DNA of 64,000 bases from Adiantum capillus-veneris (Eukaryota > Streptophyta > Polypodiopsida > Polypodiales > Pteridaceae): NCBI GenBank assembly GCA_014529385.2, contig CM043967.1:13638001-13702000 (forward strand). Reading direction: 5' to 3'. Position 1 is the stretch's first letter. Each line of letters starts with the position of its first letter. Below are positions 50,481 to 62,943 of this stretch, in pieces. Below the pieces are notes generated by a model that was given only the letters and a program-made list of their open reading frames with translations, was not told where the DNA came from and made no database searches. A program made the translations under genes and the position numbers.

Positions 50481-52080
50481 TACCATTTCACTGTACATAG
50501 GCGCGCGTGAGTCACGGGACTTCTCCCATATCTTCTTAAAAAACCCTCAGCTAGCTAGTCACTGGGCTAGTTGAGCCAAAAAAAAATAAAAAAAATAAAA
50601 ATTATAAGTATATTATGGCCCATTTGTGTGTAAATATTTCATTGTATATAGAGCCTAAATAAAAGATTTTTTCATAATTATTTTGGTATTTATTTAAATA
50701 TTTCTACCTAGGTGTGTGTTATTTATGCTCTGTACATTACCACAATTTTTCTTACCATTTTTCATACTCTTTATTCCATATAGAAATATTTTCATGTAAG
50801 CTTCTCTTATATTTGGTGTAACTCCACCCTAACAAAAATCCAAAAAAACTAGTTTTATTTATGTGTATATTTTTTCACTATTGTGATTTTTCCCTTCCTA
50901 CATCTATTTTGTTTTTTTTCTAAAAAATTAGAACACCAAAAATATTTATCTTTTTATGGTAGCCTCATAATGAGAGAGATTTCTTTTGACCCCTTTATAT
51001 TTTTTCCACTTATATTATTTATATTTGACATGTACATATTTTTTAGACCCCTCAATATTTGATTTTCTTAGTTGTACTATTCACTTATATCACAATCTCA
51101 ACAATATCTTCAATTATAAACCTACCAAATAAGGTCAAGGGTAGGTGGCATGCATACATGCACTATGGAGGGCTCACTCTTGGAGGTATTCAAAAGAATC
51201 ATCCAAAGAAGGACCCCACAAAGACCTTGTGCAGTGGAAAAAAACGGTCGGTTTTGCTTAATTTTTAAAGTTCACTTGCTCTCCGAATTTGAAAAGGTGA
51301 TACAAACAAAAGTTGTAGCTCGTGGGCTGAACTTTTGCCTCAAATTTTTTCATATTTTTTTGAGCTACGAGCTGTGAGCTATGATTTTATTAGTGGACCC
51401 CAGTTTTCCCATGCTATGCAGCCACACTCTCTCTTCCACTTTATCATTTTCCTCTTTCACACACACTTCTCCACTCATCATCCCCACCTCTCTCACCACT
51501 CCTCTCTGCACCCTACTCACATTCTCCTCAACCTTGAAGAATAAGAGAAACCATGGTGAACTCATACCTCCCACACACAATTCCATTTCAAAATTGACCA
51601 CCTAGTCTCATTTTTCCTCCTCCAAATTACCCATATCTATCAAAAAACCACAAAATTCAGCCTCTTCTCTTAAAAGACAGCATCATGGTGGTTGATTACT
51701 CAGCTTCAATTACCTTGTCTCTCAAGGAAGTTCAAGAGTGGAGAAAAAATGTACCGTCAAAGCTAGTGGACCGTCAACAAGCGTCAAAATTGGCCCTACT
51801 CAAGACACTTGGAGCATCAACCTTGTAAGAAATCCACCTTTTCTTACCTCTTAAGAGTTTTTCTTCCTTATTTGTATCCTACATGGATACTCCCATTGTA
51901 AATATCCAATTCCATTTGTAAATTAATACTAACTCTACTAACACTAACCCACTATGAAAAGTCCTATCACCTCCATTTCTCTCCTCTCTCTTTCCCCACC
52001 AACTTCTTGATAATTCCAAACAAAAGAAATTAGATAAATTGCTGAAAATCTAACCCAACCATGGTTAGAGGAGTAACCCT
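50481..52080. other. AT-rich non-coding interval
   Basis: 50570-51100 is very AT-rich. 51370-51605 has short overlapping frames on both strands that carry no known motif. Nothing else is recognised. Confidence 0.4.
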
Positions 52081-52095
52081 AGCCTTCAAAATTGC

Positions 52096-52103
52096 TATAA
52101 AAG
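52096..52103 (+). promoter_or_regulatory. TATA box-like promoter element
   Basis: GCTATAAAAGGAGGG is a strong plant TATA context. It is followed by non-coding sequence that resembles an LTR or leader rather than a gene. Confidence 0.45.
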
Positions 52104-52761
52104 GAGGGTGTAGCTAGCACAAAAGGGGGGAGCCTTAAGCAAGAGCACTATGCTATAGCTTGAGAAGCCAAGCTCAACCTCTCTAGAAGGAGCTCTTGAG
52201 TGGAAGCTCATTGTCTTATGCATGTGCATGTGTTGTAATAGGGGATTAGCAAGGGAACTCTATGCCATTGTAAGAGAGAGAGTGATCATTCAATTGAGAG
52301 TAGGAAATCTATCATTTCTCCTACTAGTGTAAGCCCAACATTTGTTGAATCAAGGAGGGTGGATTTGGACTAAGCTTGGATACTTTGTCTCCCTTCCAAC
52401 GTGAAGTAATGGACAACAATGATGCGTAAGTGTCTTGGTGTTTTTTGTTAAGTTCTTGATAGCTTGTCTCTGGTGTTGTCATCAATCTAGCCATAAATCT
52501 CACATACTGTAAGAGGGAGACAGGGTGGAGAGGACTCCCCTGGCCTTAAGACAGTGATTGGGGTGGCTTTTCTTGTGATGTGTTGTGGTGAAATTTACGC
52601 AAGCTATGTTGAACAAATACTAATCTCACTTTGATTTGTCATGACAGATTTGTAAGAAGGTATTAATGCAACAAGCACCCCCTCCCCCTTTCTCTCTCCT
52701 TCTTAAATATATAGTTTTGTTTGCTTGATCATTGCCGATACGTTTCAAAGCAGCCCGAGCA

Positions 52762-52869
<108 letters not shown>

Positions 52870-53150
52870 TTTTAGTGTGTGAGAGTGTTCCATTGGTGTT
52901 AGGGTTAGTGTAAATTCCTTGCTTGTTTGTGGGTTTCTCTAACGATTCTCCTCTTTTGCGTCCTAGTTCGCTCTTAAACTAGGTGGTGCCCCTTGTGTAG
53001 TTGGGATTTGGCTGTGGGTTTTTTGTTTTGGTTTGTGTTGTGTTGTGCCCCAGCCCCATTGAGCAGCACGGGAGCCTTGAAGGGTGTCTAGAGGTTGCTC
53101 TTCTTGTTGCCCGCCCCGGACCGCTTCAATATCAAAGTTTAGATTAGGAA

Positions 53151-54645
<1,495 letters not shown>

Positions 54646-55089
54646 AGGTCTTGGTTGTTTTCCTTATCTGAGAAGCAAGGGTTTCCCTTCCAATGCATCA
54701 CCTATGCTTGCTTATTCAAGAAGTATGGCAGTATGAGCACAAAAATAATTGTGATCAACAAGGTCAAGGTAAAAAAGCTTTGGGATGGTTTCAACAGATG
54801 TGTAGTGAAAGTTTCTCTTTTGATTTAGACTCTTGAACGCACTTATAGAAGTATATGGCCATTGGATCTTTGGGCTCTTTGTACAACAAATGCAATGGGA
54901 CTCAGGAGGGCATCTCCCTAAATGCAAGCACTTAATGTCTTAAATGCATGTAGCCACTCAAATCTAGTGGAAGTTTTTTATTTTTAGTGAAAGAAAAGCA
55001 GGGCCTTCTCTCTAGATGTGATCACCTAAACTTGCATCATGTATGAGGGATGCAGATTCTTTGTTTTGGGATATGGTTGACAGAGACAA

Positions 55090-55450
55090 GGTTGGGAAGC
55101 AAGTGTGATGTACTTCTAAAATCATAGCGAGTCCTCAATGAGCATCTTGTTCGTGATGCAATCTCTTGGAATGAATTTAATGCAGGCTATGCCAAATAGG
55201 GAAACATCCAAAAAGCAAGCATGTCCCTATGATTGCATTTTGAAGGTGTGTGGCATTATGCAAGATGTTGACACAAGGAAACAACTTCTTGTTTGTGATG
55301 CAATCTCTTGGATCGTGATGCAATCTCTTGGAATGAATATATTGCAAGCTATGCCAAATAGGGGCACGTTCAAAAAGCAAGCATGTCCCTATGATTGTAG
55401 TTTGAATGTTGTAGTATGCTAGATGTTGACATGGGGAAACAAATTCTTGT
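55090..55450 (+). pseudogene. PPR protein gene fragment (PLS type)
   Basis: In mixed frames the text reads LVRDAISWNEFNAGYAK, then CILKVCGIMQDVDTRKQLLV, then RDAISWNEYIASYAK and a second SMSL copy. These are the D-x-x-SWN-x-x-x-GYA-K and CILKACG...GKQ blocks of PLS-class pentatricopeptide repeat proteins, organellar RNA editing or processing factors. Two diverged repeat units (55150-55250 and about 55310-55400) are left. Stops and frame changes are present, and no E or DYW domain is seen. This wording is common in fern and lycophyte PPR proteins, to my knowledge. Confidence 0.65.
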
Positions 55451-55640
55451 TGGTTAGGGGTTGTTGAAATATGAGGCATTGAGCCTTCCTTTGTGATAAA
55501 GCCTTGAAGTGAAATTTCTCTCGCCGAACTTCGAACAGCTTGCCAAATTGTGAGCTTCCTTAAAGACCGAGAGTGTTGGAAGTAGTCCCCCGATCTTTGT
55601 CGTAAGCATCTTGAGAAGGGTGGGGGGTGAGAAGCCACCC

Positions 55641-55681
55641 TTGGTCACCCCAAGATCAAAAATTTACATTTTGGGGTGACC
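55641..55681. repeat. Inverted repeat
   Basis: GGTCACCCCAA and TTGGGGTGACC pair perfectly over 11 bases with a loop of about 18. Confidence 0.8.
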
Positions 55682-55686
55682 ATGGG

Positions 55687-55960
55687 TGTGAGACTAAAAC
55701 TCCAAGGCTATGATGTGCAAAATAGCACAAGTGAGAGAGAAAGGAGGTTGCATAACCCTGCTGCACCATTGTATGCTCCAGAGACAAGAGTTGAAGCTCT
55801 CATTGACGCAAATCTATGGGTGTGAAACTAAAACTCCAAGGCTATGGATGCACAAAATAGCATAGGTGAGAGAGAAAGACAGTGACATGGCCTTGTTACA
55901 CTACCAAACTTGCATGCTCTAGAGACGAGAGTTGAAGCTCTTGTTGACAAGAATCCACGG
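55687..55960. repeat. Diverged tandem duplication of about 131 bp
   Basis: Both units begin TGTGA(G/A)ACTAAAACTCCAAGG (55687 and about 55818) and contain AGAGACAAGAGTTGAAGCTC-like text. Confidence 0.75.
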
Positions 55961-56133
55961 AGCCAAAGCTTGCATTGTTTTGTGTAGGTGCACGACAGGC
56001 AAGGGTGTGTGTGCTAGGGTGCATACTTGTGCAATGCAAGCTATTGAGTCCCGCCTTCTTTTCCACAGCTATGTGCCATGAGCATGCAAAAGGTAATGTT
56101 AAAATAAGCACCATGACCTTGTTGTGATACCAA

Positions 56134-56248
56134 TATGAGGCCCTAAGCCTGGGAACCCCTTTCCCCACCCAGTCATCCCCTTCTCTACTTAGAGAAGGTC
56201 CCTCATGTCGGTTCCCATTGGGTTGTGCCTAGGACCTTGGCCTCACAT
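56134..56248 (-). repeat. Possible short LTR with degenerate PBS
   Basis: Plus strand TGAGGCCCTAAGCC ... CCTTGGCCTCACA has TG/CA ends and TGAGGCC/GGCCTCA inverted ends. GTTGTGATACCA (56119-56130) just left of it resembles the complement of the tRNA-Met site with one or two changes. A related word (TATGAGGCATTGAGCC) lies at 55471. It may be a small non-autonomous LTR element. Confidence 0.4.
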
Positions 56249-59200
56249 GAAAAGAAATGTCATGCTCACATTTGTATAGGAAGTAACATACATGATGATA
56301 GAAAAGATCCATGCAATTTAGTTGATGTGAAGGACAACCACCTATGCTTGCATTTTGAAGGCGTGTGACCTTATGTACAATGTTATCATGGAGGAACAAT
56401 TAACGATTAGATTGTTAGTCAAGATCTATTGAAAACAAGTGATAAAATCACAAGGCCTGCCTTTGAGAGGAGTAGTGGAAGGTAAATATCACTATTGCAA
56501 TTTAAACAAGTGCAATAATTCTCAATTTCTAAGGGTTGTCTCTCGTTGAATTGGTGCAAGACATAGAGCACTACAAAAATTGAAAGACATAGCAAAATTT
56601 GCAGTGCATACAACCAGACTATACTTCATTCAATGCAAACCTTTGCACTATGTACCATATGCCCACATGCGTCTAATGGGACTCAATTTTAAGTCCAAGT
56701 TCAAAGCCTTGCCATGATTCAATAATGAAGTGCTTGTAAAAATGTACAAATTTTCTTCCAATGCAAGATCTGAATCGAGCAGGGACTTGTGAATCTTACC
56801 CACCACTGGAGGTAGATACCCTACAAGCTGAGTTGGAGCAGCAGATGGCGACGACCAACAATAGACAAGGGGGAGGAGTGCGTTAGCAATGTTGAATCCG
56901 GTGAACACACAAGGATTCATATAGAGGGTTATGGCTACATTAGACACGAGAGGTGGTTGAGCCGCACTCTACAAGGCAGAACAGAAAATTCTAGCCAGCA
57001 CAAGACATCATTATTCGTCGGAAATTACAATGGACAACCCTTCATTTTGCGTTATGGGAGCTTTGGCCATCCGGCCATATCAATACCTATGCTTAGACTC
57101 TCGCATGGAATCCCTTTATCATCTTTGCTTTATTTTCCAATCTCGACCTCAACAACCCCAAACAATCCGGATCTCAAGATCATTTTGCTTCGCCTCTCCA
57201 ACGCCACATTCTCCTGCAATAATGCCTTCAAGCCTCTCAATTCTGCTCACCTTCAACTCCCGGAGCTCATCTCCCCAACCCCTCTGCATTGTGGACTCCT
57301 CTTTAAAGCTCGCATTACCAACCGCAATACCCCCCTTTTGAATGCTTTTGGCAAGCCTTCAAGGCTAACCATCTTCTCTCCTTTGCGCTCTCCAAGCAAT
57401 CCGGCTATGATAGGTCAAGGAAAAAGGCGCTCCTGAGACGATTATCATAGGAGATGTTGTGCTAGACAGAGTGGCTCGAGAAGGGGCGGTGTCAAGTAGT
57501 TGCCCACAGAGATGTAGCAGAAAAAGATATAGGGAATGAATCGCAAGCTCAAATGGTTGTCGATGCATCGACAAGCAAGGAAAATAAAGCTAAGCCACCA
57601 TCATTATGGTTTATAGCCCTCACAAGCAGAAAATCAATCCTGACAAATAGGGCAACCCCGATCTCCTCAGTGTAGGTCTCAATGGAACGATCTACACTGA
57701 CACGATTATGATCATGTCAGTGCAAACAACGTCCACAATGTCGAATTTGAAGTAACGAGCATTTTCCTTTTGCCCAAGGAAGATGTAACGGAATCTGCCA
57801 TACCAATTCAAGATTTTTTTCCCCTCTATGGAGAAAGGTTTGCTTCCCTCATCTATATCGGCGATCACAAACAACAACAAGGCTTCCTTGATTATCAGGG
57901 CTTTCCCTTTGTCAGACGTCTTGCAACCGTCAAGGAGGGATTGCGAGCACCTAAGGGTTGGCTAGTTGTAGGCAATGAGGCTTGAGGTGTGCTTGTCCCA
58001 TGAGCTGAGGAGCCAGGCTACTGCAAAGTCAAAGGTGGTGCCTAGTTGGACTCCTCTCCTAGTGGCAAATCTGCTTTGGGAAAAAAAAACAAAACACGAT
58101 CTTAATTTGGTTGCAAATTGAAGAGCGCACTGCAACAGACCACAACATAGAGTCGCCCCACAAAGAGCACGTGTATGCTGGCCATACCTACGCTAGCAGT
58201 AGAATGGCTAGCAGAGCTTTCCTCAAACAGGGAACGCCTACACCTCTTCTCGACTATGCCTTGCCTGGAAGTCGGGCTTGGGGGAAACTCAACAACTCAG
58301 CAAAACTCTCTAATGTTGGGTACGTTGCACGCTTGTTTGAAGGGTGAAGAGGACGCTCAACGAGTTTGCACAGTTTTGCAAGAGAACAAGAAGATGAAAC
58401 CACGACCCAAGCAAAACATTCACCAGTTGAGCAAGCCAAAGACAACATAAAAATGACCAGCACACAACAAACTCACCGATGCCAAGGGCAACCAGGCCAT
58501 GCAAGCAAAACATTCGGAAGCATGGGGCATGGCTTCTGGCACCGCTTTGGGAGGTCAAGCTGAGATTACCAACGAGCAAAACCCGAGGGGACTGGCTGAC
58601 AATGGCTAGTTGTTGTGGGAGAAAGGTATGGAAGCACAAAGAAAACACATCAGCAACAAGCATCGACGAGAATCACTGGGCCCCACGACAAATCACGCGC
58701 ACTTCACGTCCAGGCGGCAACCAAAATATGCAAGGCAAATGATGATCGACTAGCAGAATCAGTTTGCATCCATCATGCAACCTGGTAGACTTGGACACAC
58801 AATATTGGATGTTGCACTGGGCTCGGTGAGTTGGCAAGCTTGGAGTGGAGGCCTTGGATGGTGAAAACAGGATCAGCTGAGCAAAATACATTTCCCACAA
58901 CTACAAGCAAAGCATGCCCACTCAAAGGCACAGAGCCATAGCGCAACAAGCCAGCATGACACTTTCCTGGCACAAATAGCAAGCGATAATTGCACCCATC
59001 AATCCAACAACACAACCTATACGCCTCAATTCGAGAAAAAAACCTAGGAAAATTTTCTGTGCAGAGACTGCATTGCAAGACTACAATGAGAATTCAAAAA
59101 ACAAATTCAGCTCACAAACCCTGTCAAATCATGCCAACGCTAGTCCCCAATGGAGAAACAACCAGATTAGCTAGTGTACACTCTCATGTCTCACAAGTGA

Positions 59201-59269
59201 AATAAAAGCACGGTGTCGAGAAATTTGCGGTCTTGCCAGGAAAGCATCGGGCTTATGGCTGTGAGATTT
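56249..59269. other. Non-coding interval without recognised genes
   Basis: Overlapping open frames occur on both strands (for example 56957-57436 plus, 159 codons; 58175-58450 plus), but none has a known motif, and frames on both strands are equally open, which argues for chance. Confidence 0.4.
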
Positions 59270-60229
59270 TGTTGACCACTGGGTCAACAACACAACATAA
59301 CTCAATTTTCGTACCAAAGTCTTATCTTTTGTGAGTTATGAAATGATGCGGATTATGGCTATAAACATCATTTGTAATGAGTAGTTATTCTAGTTTCAGA
59401 AGCCGGGGTGCAATGGCACTTCCAGATTGTAAATACAAAGCCATTTGACCCTTTCAACCCCATTATTTGGTTAAACCTAAGGTAGCCTTAGTATATAAGG
59501 TACCTAGGTCATTTTGTAAAGAGGAAACTTTAATCATAATCAAAATTTTAGCGCTGCCATCTACTGTGTGTGAGAGAGAAAGAGAGTGAGCGTGAGCTTT
59601 ATCCTCTCGCTACGCCCAGCTCGCTCAACACATTGGAGATCCGACTGCACCATTGATGTAGGCTCAAGGAGAGCTACGCGACAACGCCAAGCATTCCACG
59701 CGAGACAAAGCGCACACGTCGACGCATCTACGAGCTATTTGTGGCCGTAAGTGTATCAAACGATGTTTGTTTTCTGCGTGCTAGTAGTCTATAGAATCGT
59801 GGCGACATAAGCTACGCATAGGTACTCATAAATTTAAGTTTCGGACACTTTCAAAATTCTGCTCTGTCATCCTACGCGTTTTCCGCAGGTGGGTTTAGAG
59901 TGAGGGTTTTGAGTGTAGAAGCTTAGGGACAAGTGTATCCTAGTGAGGGGATGGTGTTCCTTAAGTTTCGTACGAATCTGGCATGATTAGGTGAGTTACC
60001 TTCCGTATGTGTGTATGTGGCTAGGTGGTGTAGTTGAGAGCAGTGAGGTTCTTGATTGTGGTTTAGTTGGCCTTCCAGAGTGTTGTATGTGTAGGATGGT
60101 CTCAGCCTGACAAGCTAAAGAGATTTCCTCCGTGTGCCTATCGTGTCATCTGTGTCCTCCATTGACATTATGTTAATCTAGGTAGTGTTTGCATGCACTT
60201 CATGGGTGTGTGAGTCGCTCCGTCCAACA
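59270..60229 (+). repeat. 5' LTR of Ty3/gypsy element F
   Basis: It begins TGTTGACC and ends GTCCAACA, near-inverted ends, one base before a tRNA-Asp-type primer site. Length is about 960 bp. The start was chosen from the TG that best mirrors the end, so it is less sure than the end. The LTR contains a TATA box (59492-59499) and one half-site of the leader palindrome (59868-59879). The 3' LTR would lie beyond the window. Confidence 0.75.
59492..59499 (+). promoter_or_regulatory. TATA box in the LTR of element F
   Basis: TATATAAG in GTATATAAGGTACC lies about 220 bases into the LTR, where an LTR promoter is expected. Confidence 0.6.
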
Positions 60230-60230
60230 T

Positions 60231-60248
60231 TGGCGCCGCTACCGGGGA
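60231..60248 (+). promoter_or_regulatory. Primer binding site, tRNA-Asp type
   Basis: TGGCGCCGCTACCGGGGA has one or two differences from the primer site known from Athila- and Tat-type plant Ty3/gypsy elements. It lies one base after the LTR end. Confidence 0.85.
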
Positions 60249-62943
60249 CACAAGGACCTAAGTAGGTTTCCTACTAACACTCGTGTGATGGTTGCTTGAT
60301 TTAGTTTCGGCTAAAGAAAGCGTTTTTCTTAAGTGGATCCGGAAGAGGATATTCCGCGATCAAGTGGATAGCCAGGAAGCGTGTGTCTTGCCGAGGGTCT
60401 GCAACTAGATAGGTTTAGTTAGGATCTGTGGATTAGAGTAGTTGTTGGTGGTCGAGTGATTTGTGAGGTGATAAAAGCGTTTACTAGTCCGTGTGTGGCA
60501 GTGAAGCGTTTTTCTACTCATAGATGCAAAACCCCATATGATTTGTAGGAGTAGCTTTAGGTAAGTGATCCGATTCTGATCTAGGGCTATTCAACACTGA
60601 ATTATTTGCTAAAGTGATTGATTGCATTTGAAATCACGAAAAAGTATTCTTTTGAGGGTAAAAATGCATTAAACAAGCTTTTGTGGATATTTTTTGTATG
60701 ACTGACTGATGTTGTGCATATAAAAGAGCATTGCAAGGGTTCTGTGAAGAAAACCTGCAATTCTGTAAACATAGACATCCTACGCGTAGGATGTCTCAAG
60801 GGGGTTCTGGAGACCAAATTTGAAAATTCTGACTGCACCAGTGGGTTCAGAGGGTAAGTTTTACCCTAGATACATATTGACTTGGGTGTTTTTCCCTATT
60901 TTTGTTGACCAAAAGGCAGAGTCAGAAAACATAAAATTTCAGCAAAGGCTTAATTGAGTGATTTTTGCATGTTTTTGCAATTGTGAAGCATACTTGCACT
61001 TACTGAGAGCATAAGGAAGCATCAGGGACACTTCAGTCTCAAAAAAAATCAGTAGTAGACATCCTACGCGTAGGATGTCTACAGGGTGATCTGGTGGAAA
61101 TTTTGAAATTCTGAGTTGACCAGTGTGTTCAGAAGGTAGGTTTTACCCTATTTTCACCTGGAAAGTGAAAATTTGACCAAATTTTGACAAATCAAAACCA
61201 AAAGACGAGAATTGCCAGACATCCTACCCAATTTGTGCCAAAACATTATTTTGAGACCAAAACCATAAGATGGCTGCATGAACATGTCTTGAATGATATA
61301 TTGAGTGACTGAGAGGGGTTTCACCTCATTTGGGAGAGAAAATTGGGTTCAAAGCCGACTTTAGCATTTTTTACTGAAAAAGGCAAGAATAGCTAGTTTT
61401 GGGGTCTTTTGACATCCAAATTAAAATCTAAGCATAGCATTGGGTTGTTGACATCAAGGGGAAGCTGTGGCTCAAGTTTGGGGCAATTCTAAGCACTTAG
61501 ACATCCTATGTGTACGATGTCTTCACCATGATTTAGCACTCCAAATCAACCTCTGAGCATACCGCAGTGATCAGCACCTTAAGGAGAGTCTGTGGTTCAA
61601 ATTTGGGGCAATTCTGAGCAGTTAGACATCCTACGCGTAGAATGTCTAAGGCATGATTTAGAGGCCAAATTCAAACTGTGGACATAGCAGGGTGTTGTAT
61701 AGCCTTAGGCAAGCCTCCTAGTCAATTTTGGTCCAATTTGGAGTTGATTTGACTTGGGAATTCATCAGAACAGACATCAGGCTTCATGAGCAGATTCTTG
61801 ATCATTTGACCAACCTATAGGTGTCAGAATCAAAAAGTAAAAATAGCTGTGAGTTTAGCACATCAAGGGGAAGCTACAGTGCAAGTTTGAGCTGAAACAG
61901 AGCAAAAATACATCCTACGCATAGGATGTCTCCAGGGTCATAAAGTGGTCAAAATTCTACTTTGGCCATATAGGGAGGTTCTAAGTGTCTCAAGGATTCC
62001 AGAACTTTTTTCAAAAGTGATTTTGGACCTTGTTTGGCCTATTTACCAAGAAAAGACAAGAATTGTCAGACATCCTACTCTTGGAGTGCACTAGAAGCTC
62101 TTGCAGCCCAAATCTTGACCTATTGGCATCCAAATAAGATTCTGAGCATACCATTGGGTTGCTGAGCACTAGGAGAATCTTGGGATCAAGTTTGGACAAA
62201 ATCTGAGAAGTTAGACATTCTACGCGTAGGATGTCTCCAGCTTGATTTAGGACTCCAAACCAACCTATGAGCACACCACTGTCATCAGCACATCAAGGAG
62301 AAGCTGGGGTGAAAATTTCAAGTCATTCTAAGCAAAAAGACATCCTACGCGTAGGATGTCTCAAGGCCATGTTTAGGTCCAAATGAAATTCTGAGCATAC
62401 CATTGTGTTGCTGGACTTAAGGGGAGTCTCTGGACCAAATTTTGTTAAATTCTGAGCATATAGGCATCCTACGCGTAGGATGTCTCTAGGCCATTATTAG
62501 GGCCCAACTGTACTTTTGACCATACAGGAGTGTTCACAGTGTCACAGAGATCCCAAATCATTTTTTCAAAATTGAATTTGGACTCATTTTGACCATTCTA
62601 AACTGCATGTCACTGTTTTGGCCATAACTTTCACAAACGGTATCGGATTGGAAAAGTTTTTATATCAAAACGTAGCCTGAGAGCGGCTCTATAGATCTTA
62701 GAGCAAAACATGAACTAAATGTATGCCTATAACAACCATTTAGTTCAATTTTGAAAAAAAAACGTCGTTTGAAGCCTCAAAATACATCCGCAAGTTAGGG
62801 GTGTCTGGAAGCGACAATTTGCGAGAATTGTGACGAAACGGATGCGGTTTTGGACATAGTTTCAACTTTTCCCTAACCAAAGCACTTGAACACAATGGAC
62901 TAAGTCTACTTGAACCAAGAAAAATCTCTTAAGCCCAGAAATC
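60249..62943 (+). other. 2.7 kb leader of element F
   Basis: It is a non-coding stretch between PBS and gag. Its first 500 bases are unique. From about 60700 it is built of diverged repeats, each carrying the 24 bp palindrome (see next). The last 450 bases before gag have no palindrome but include CTGTTTTGGCCATAACTTTC-like text. Confidence 0.8.
60773..62485 (+). repeat. Array of eight 24 bp palindromes in the element F leader
   Basis: The palindrome is the half-site AGACATCCTACG followed by its exact reverse complement, with ACGCGT at the centre. Copies: 60773-60796 (perfect), 61057-61080 (perfect; flanks extend it to 28 bp), 61499-61522 (about 3 mismatched pairs), 61624-61647 (1), 61908-61931 (2), 62213-62236 (1), 62338-62361 (perfect), 62462-62485 (1). 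Lone left half-sites occur at 61217 and 62068. Spacers of about 100-260 bases have diverged far more but share words (CTGAGCATACCATTG, CATCAAGGGGAAGCT). In RNA each copy would form a 10-12 bp hairpin or an intermolecular duplex. Confidence 0.95.

Noticed and set aside
56957-57436. 159-codon open frame as a possible gene
   Set aside because: An overlapping frame on the same strand is also open, the composition is Pro/Ser/Leu-rich without a domain, and no neighbouring gene structure is seen.
60773-62485. CRISPR-like array (regular palindromic repeats with spacers)
   Set aside because: Eukaryotic context, spacers of unequal and large length that are related to one another, and position in a retrotransposon leader.
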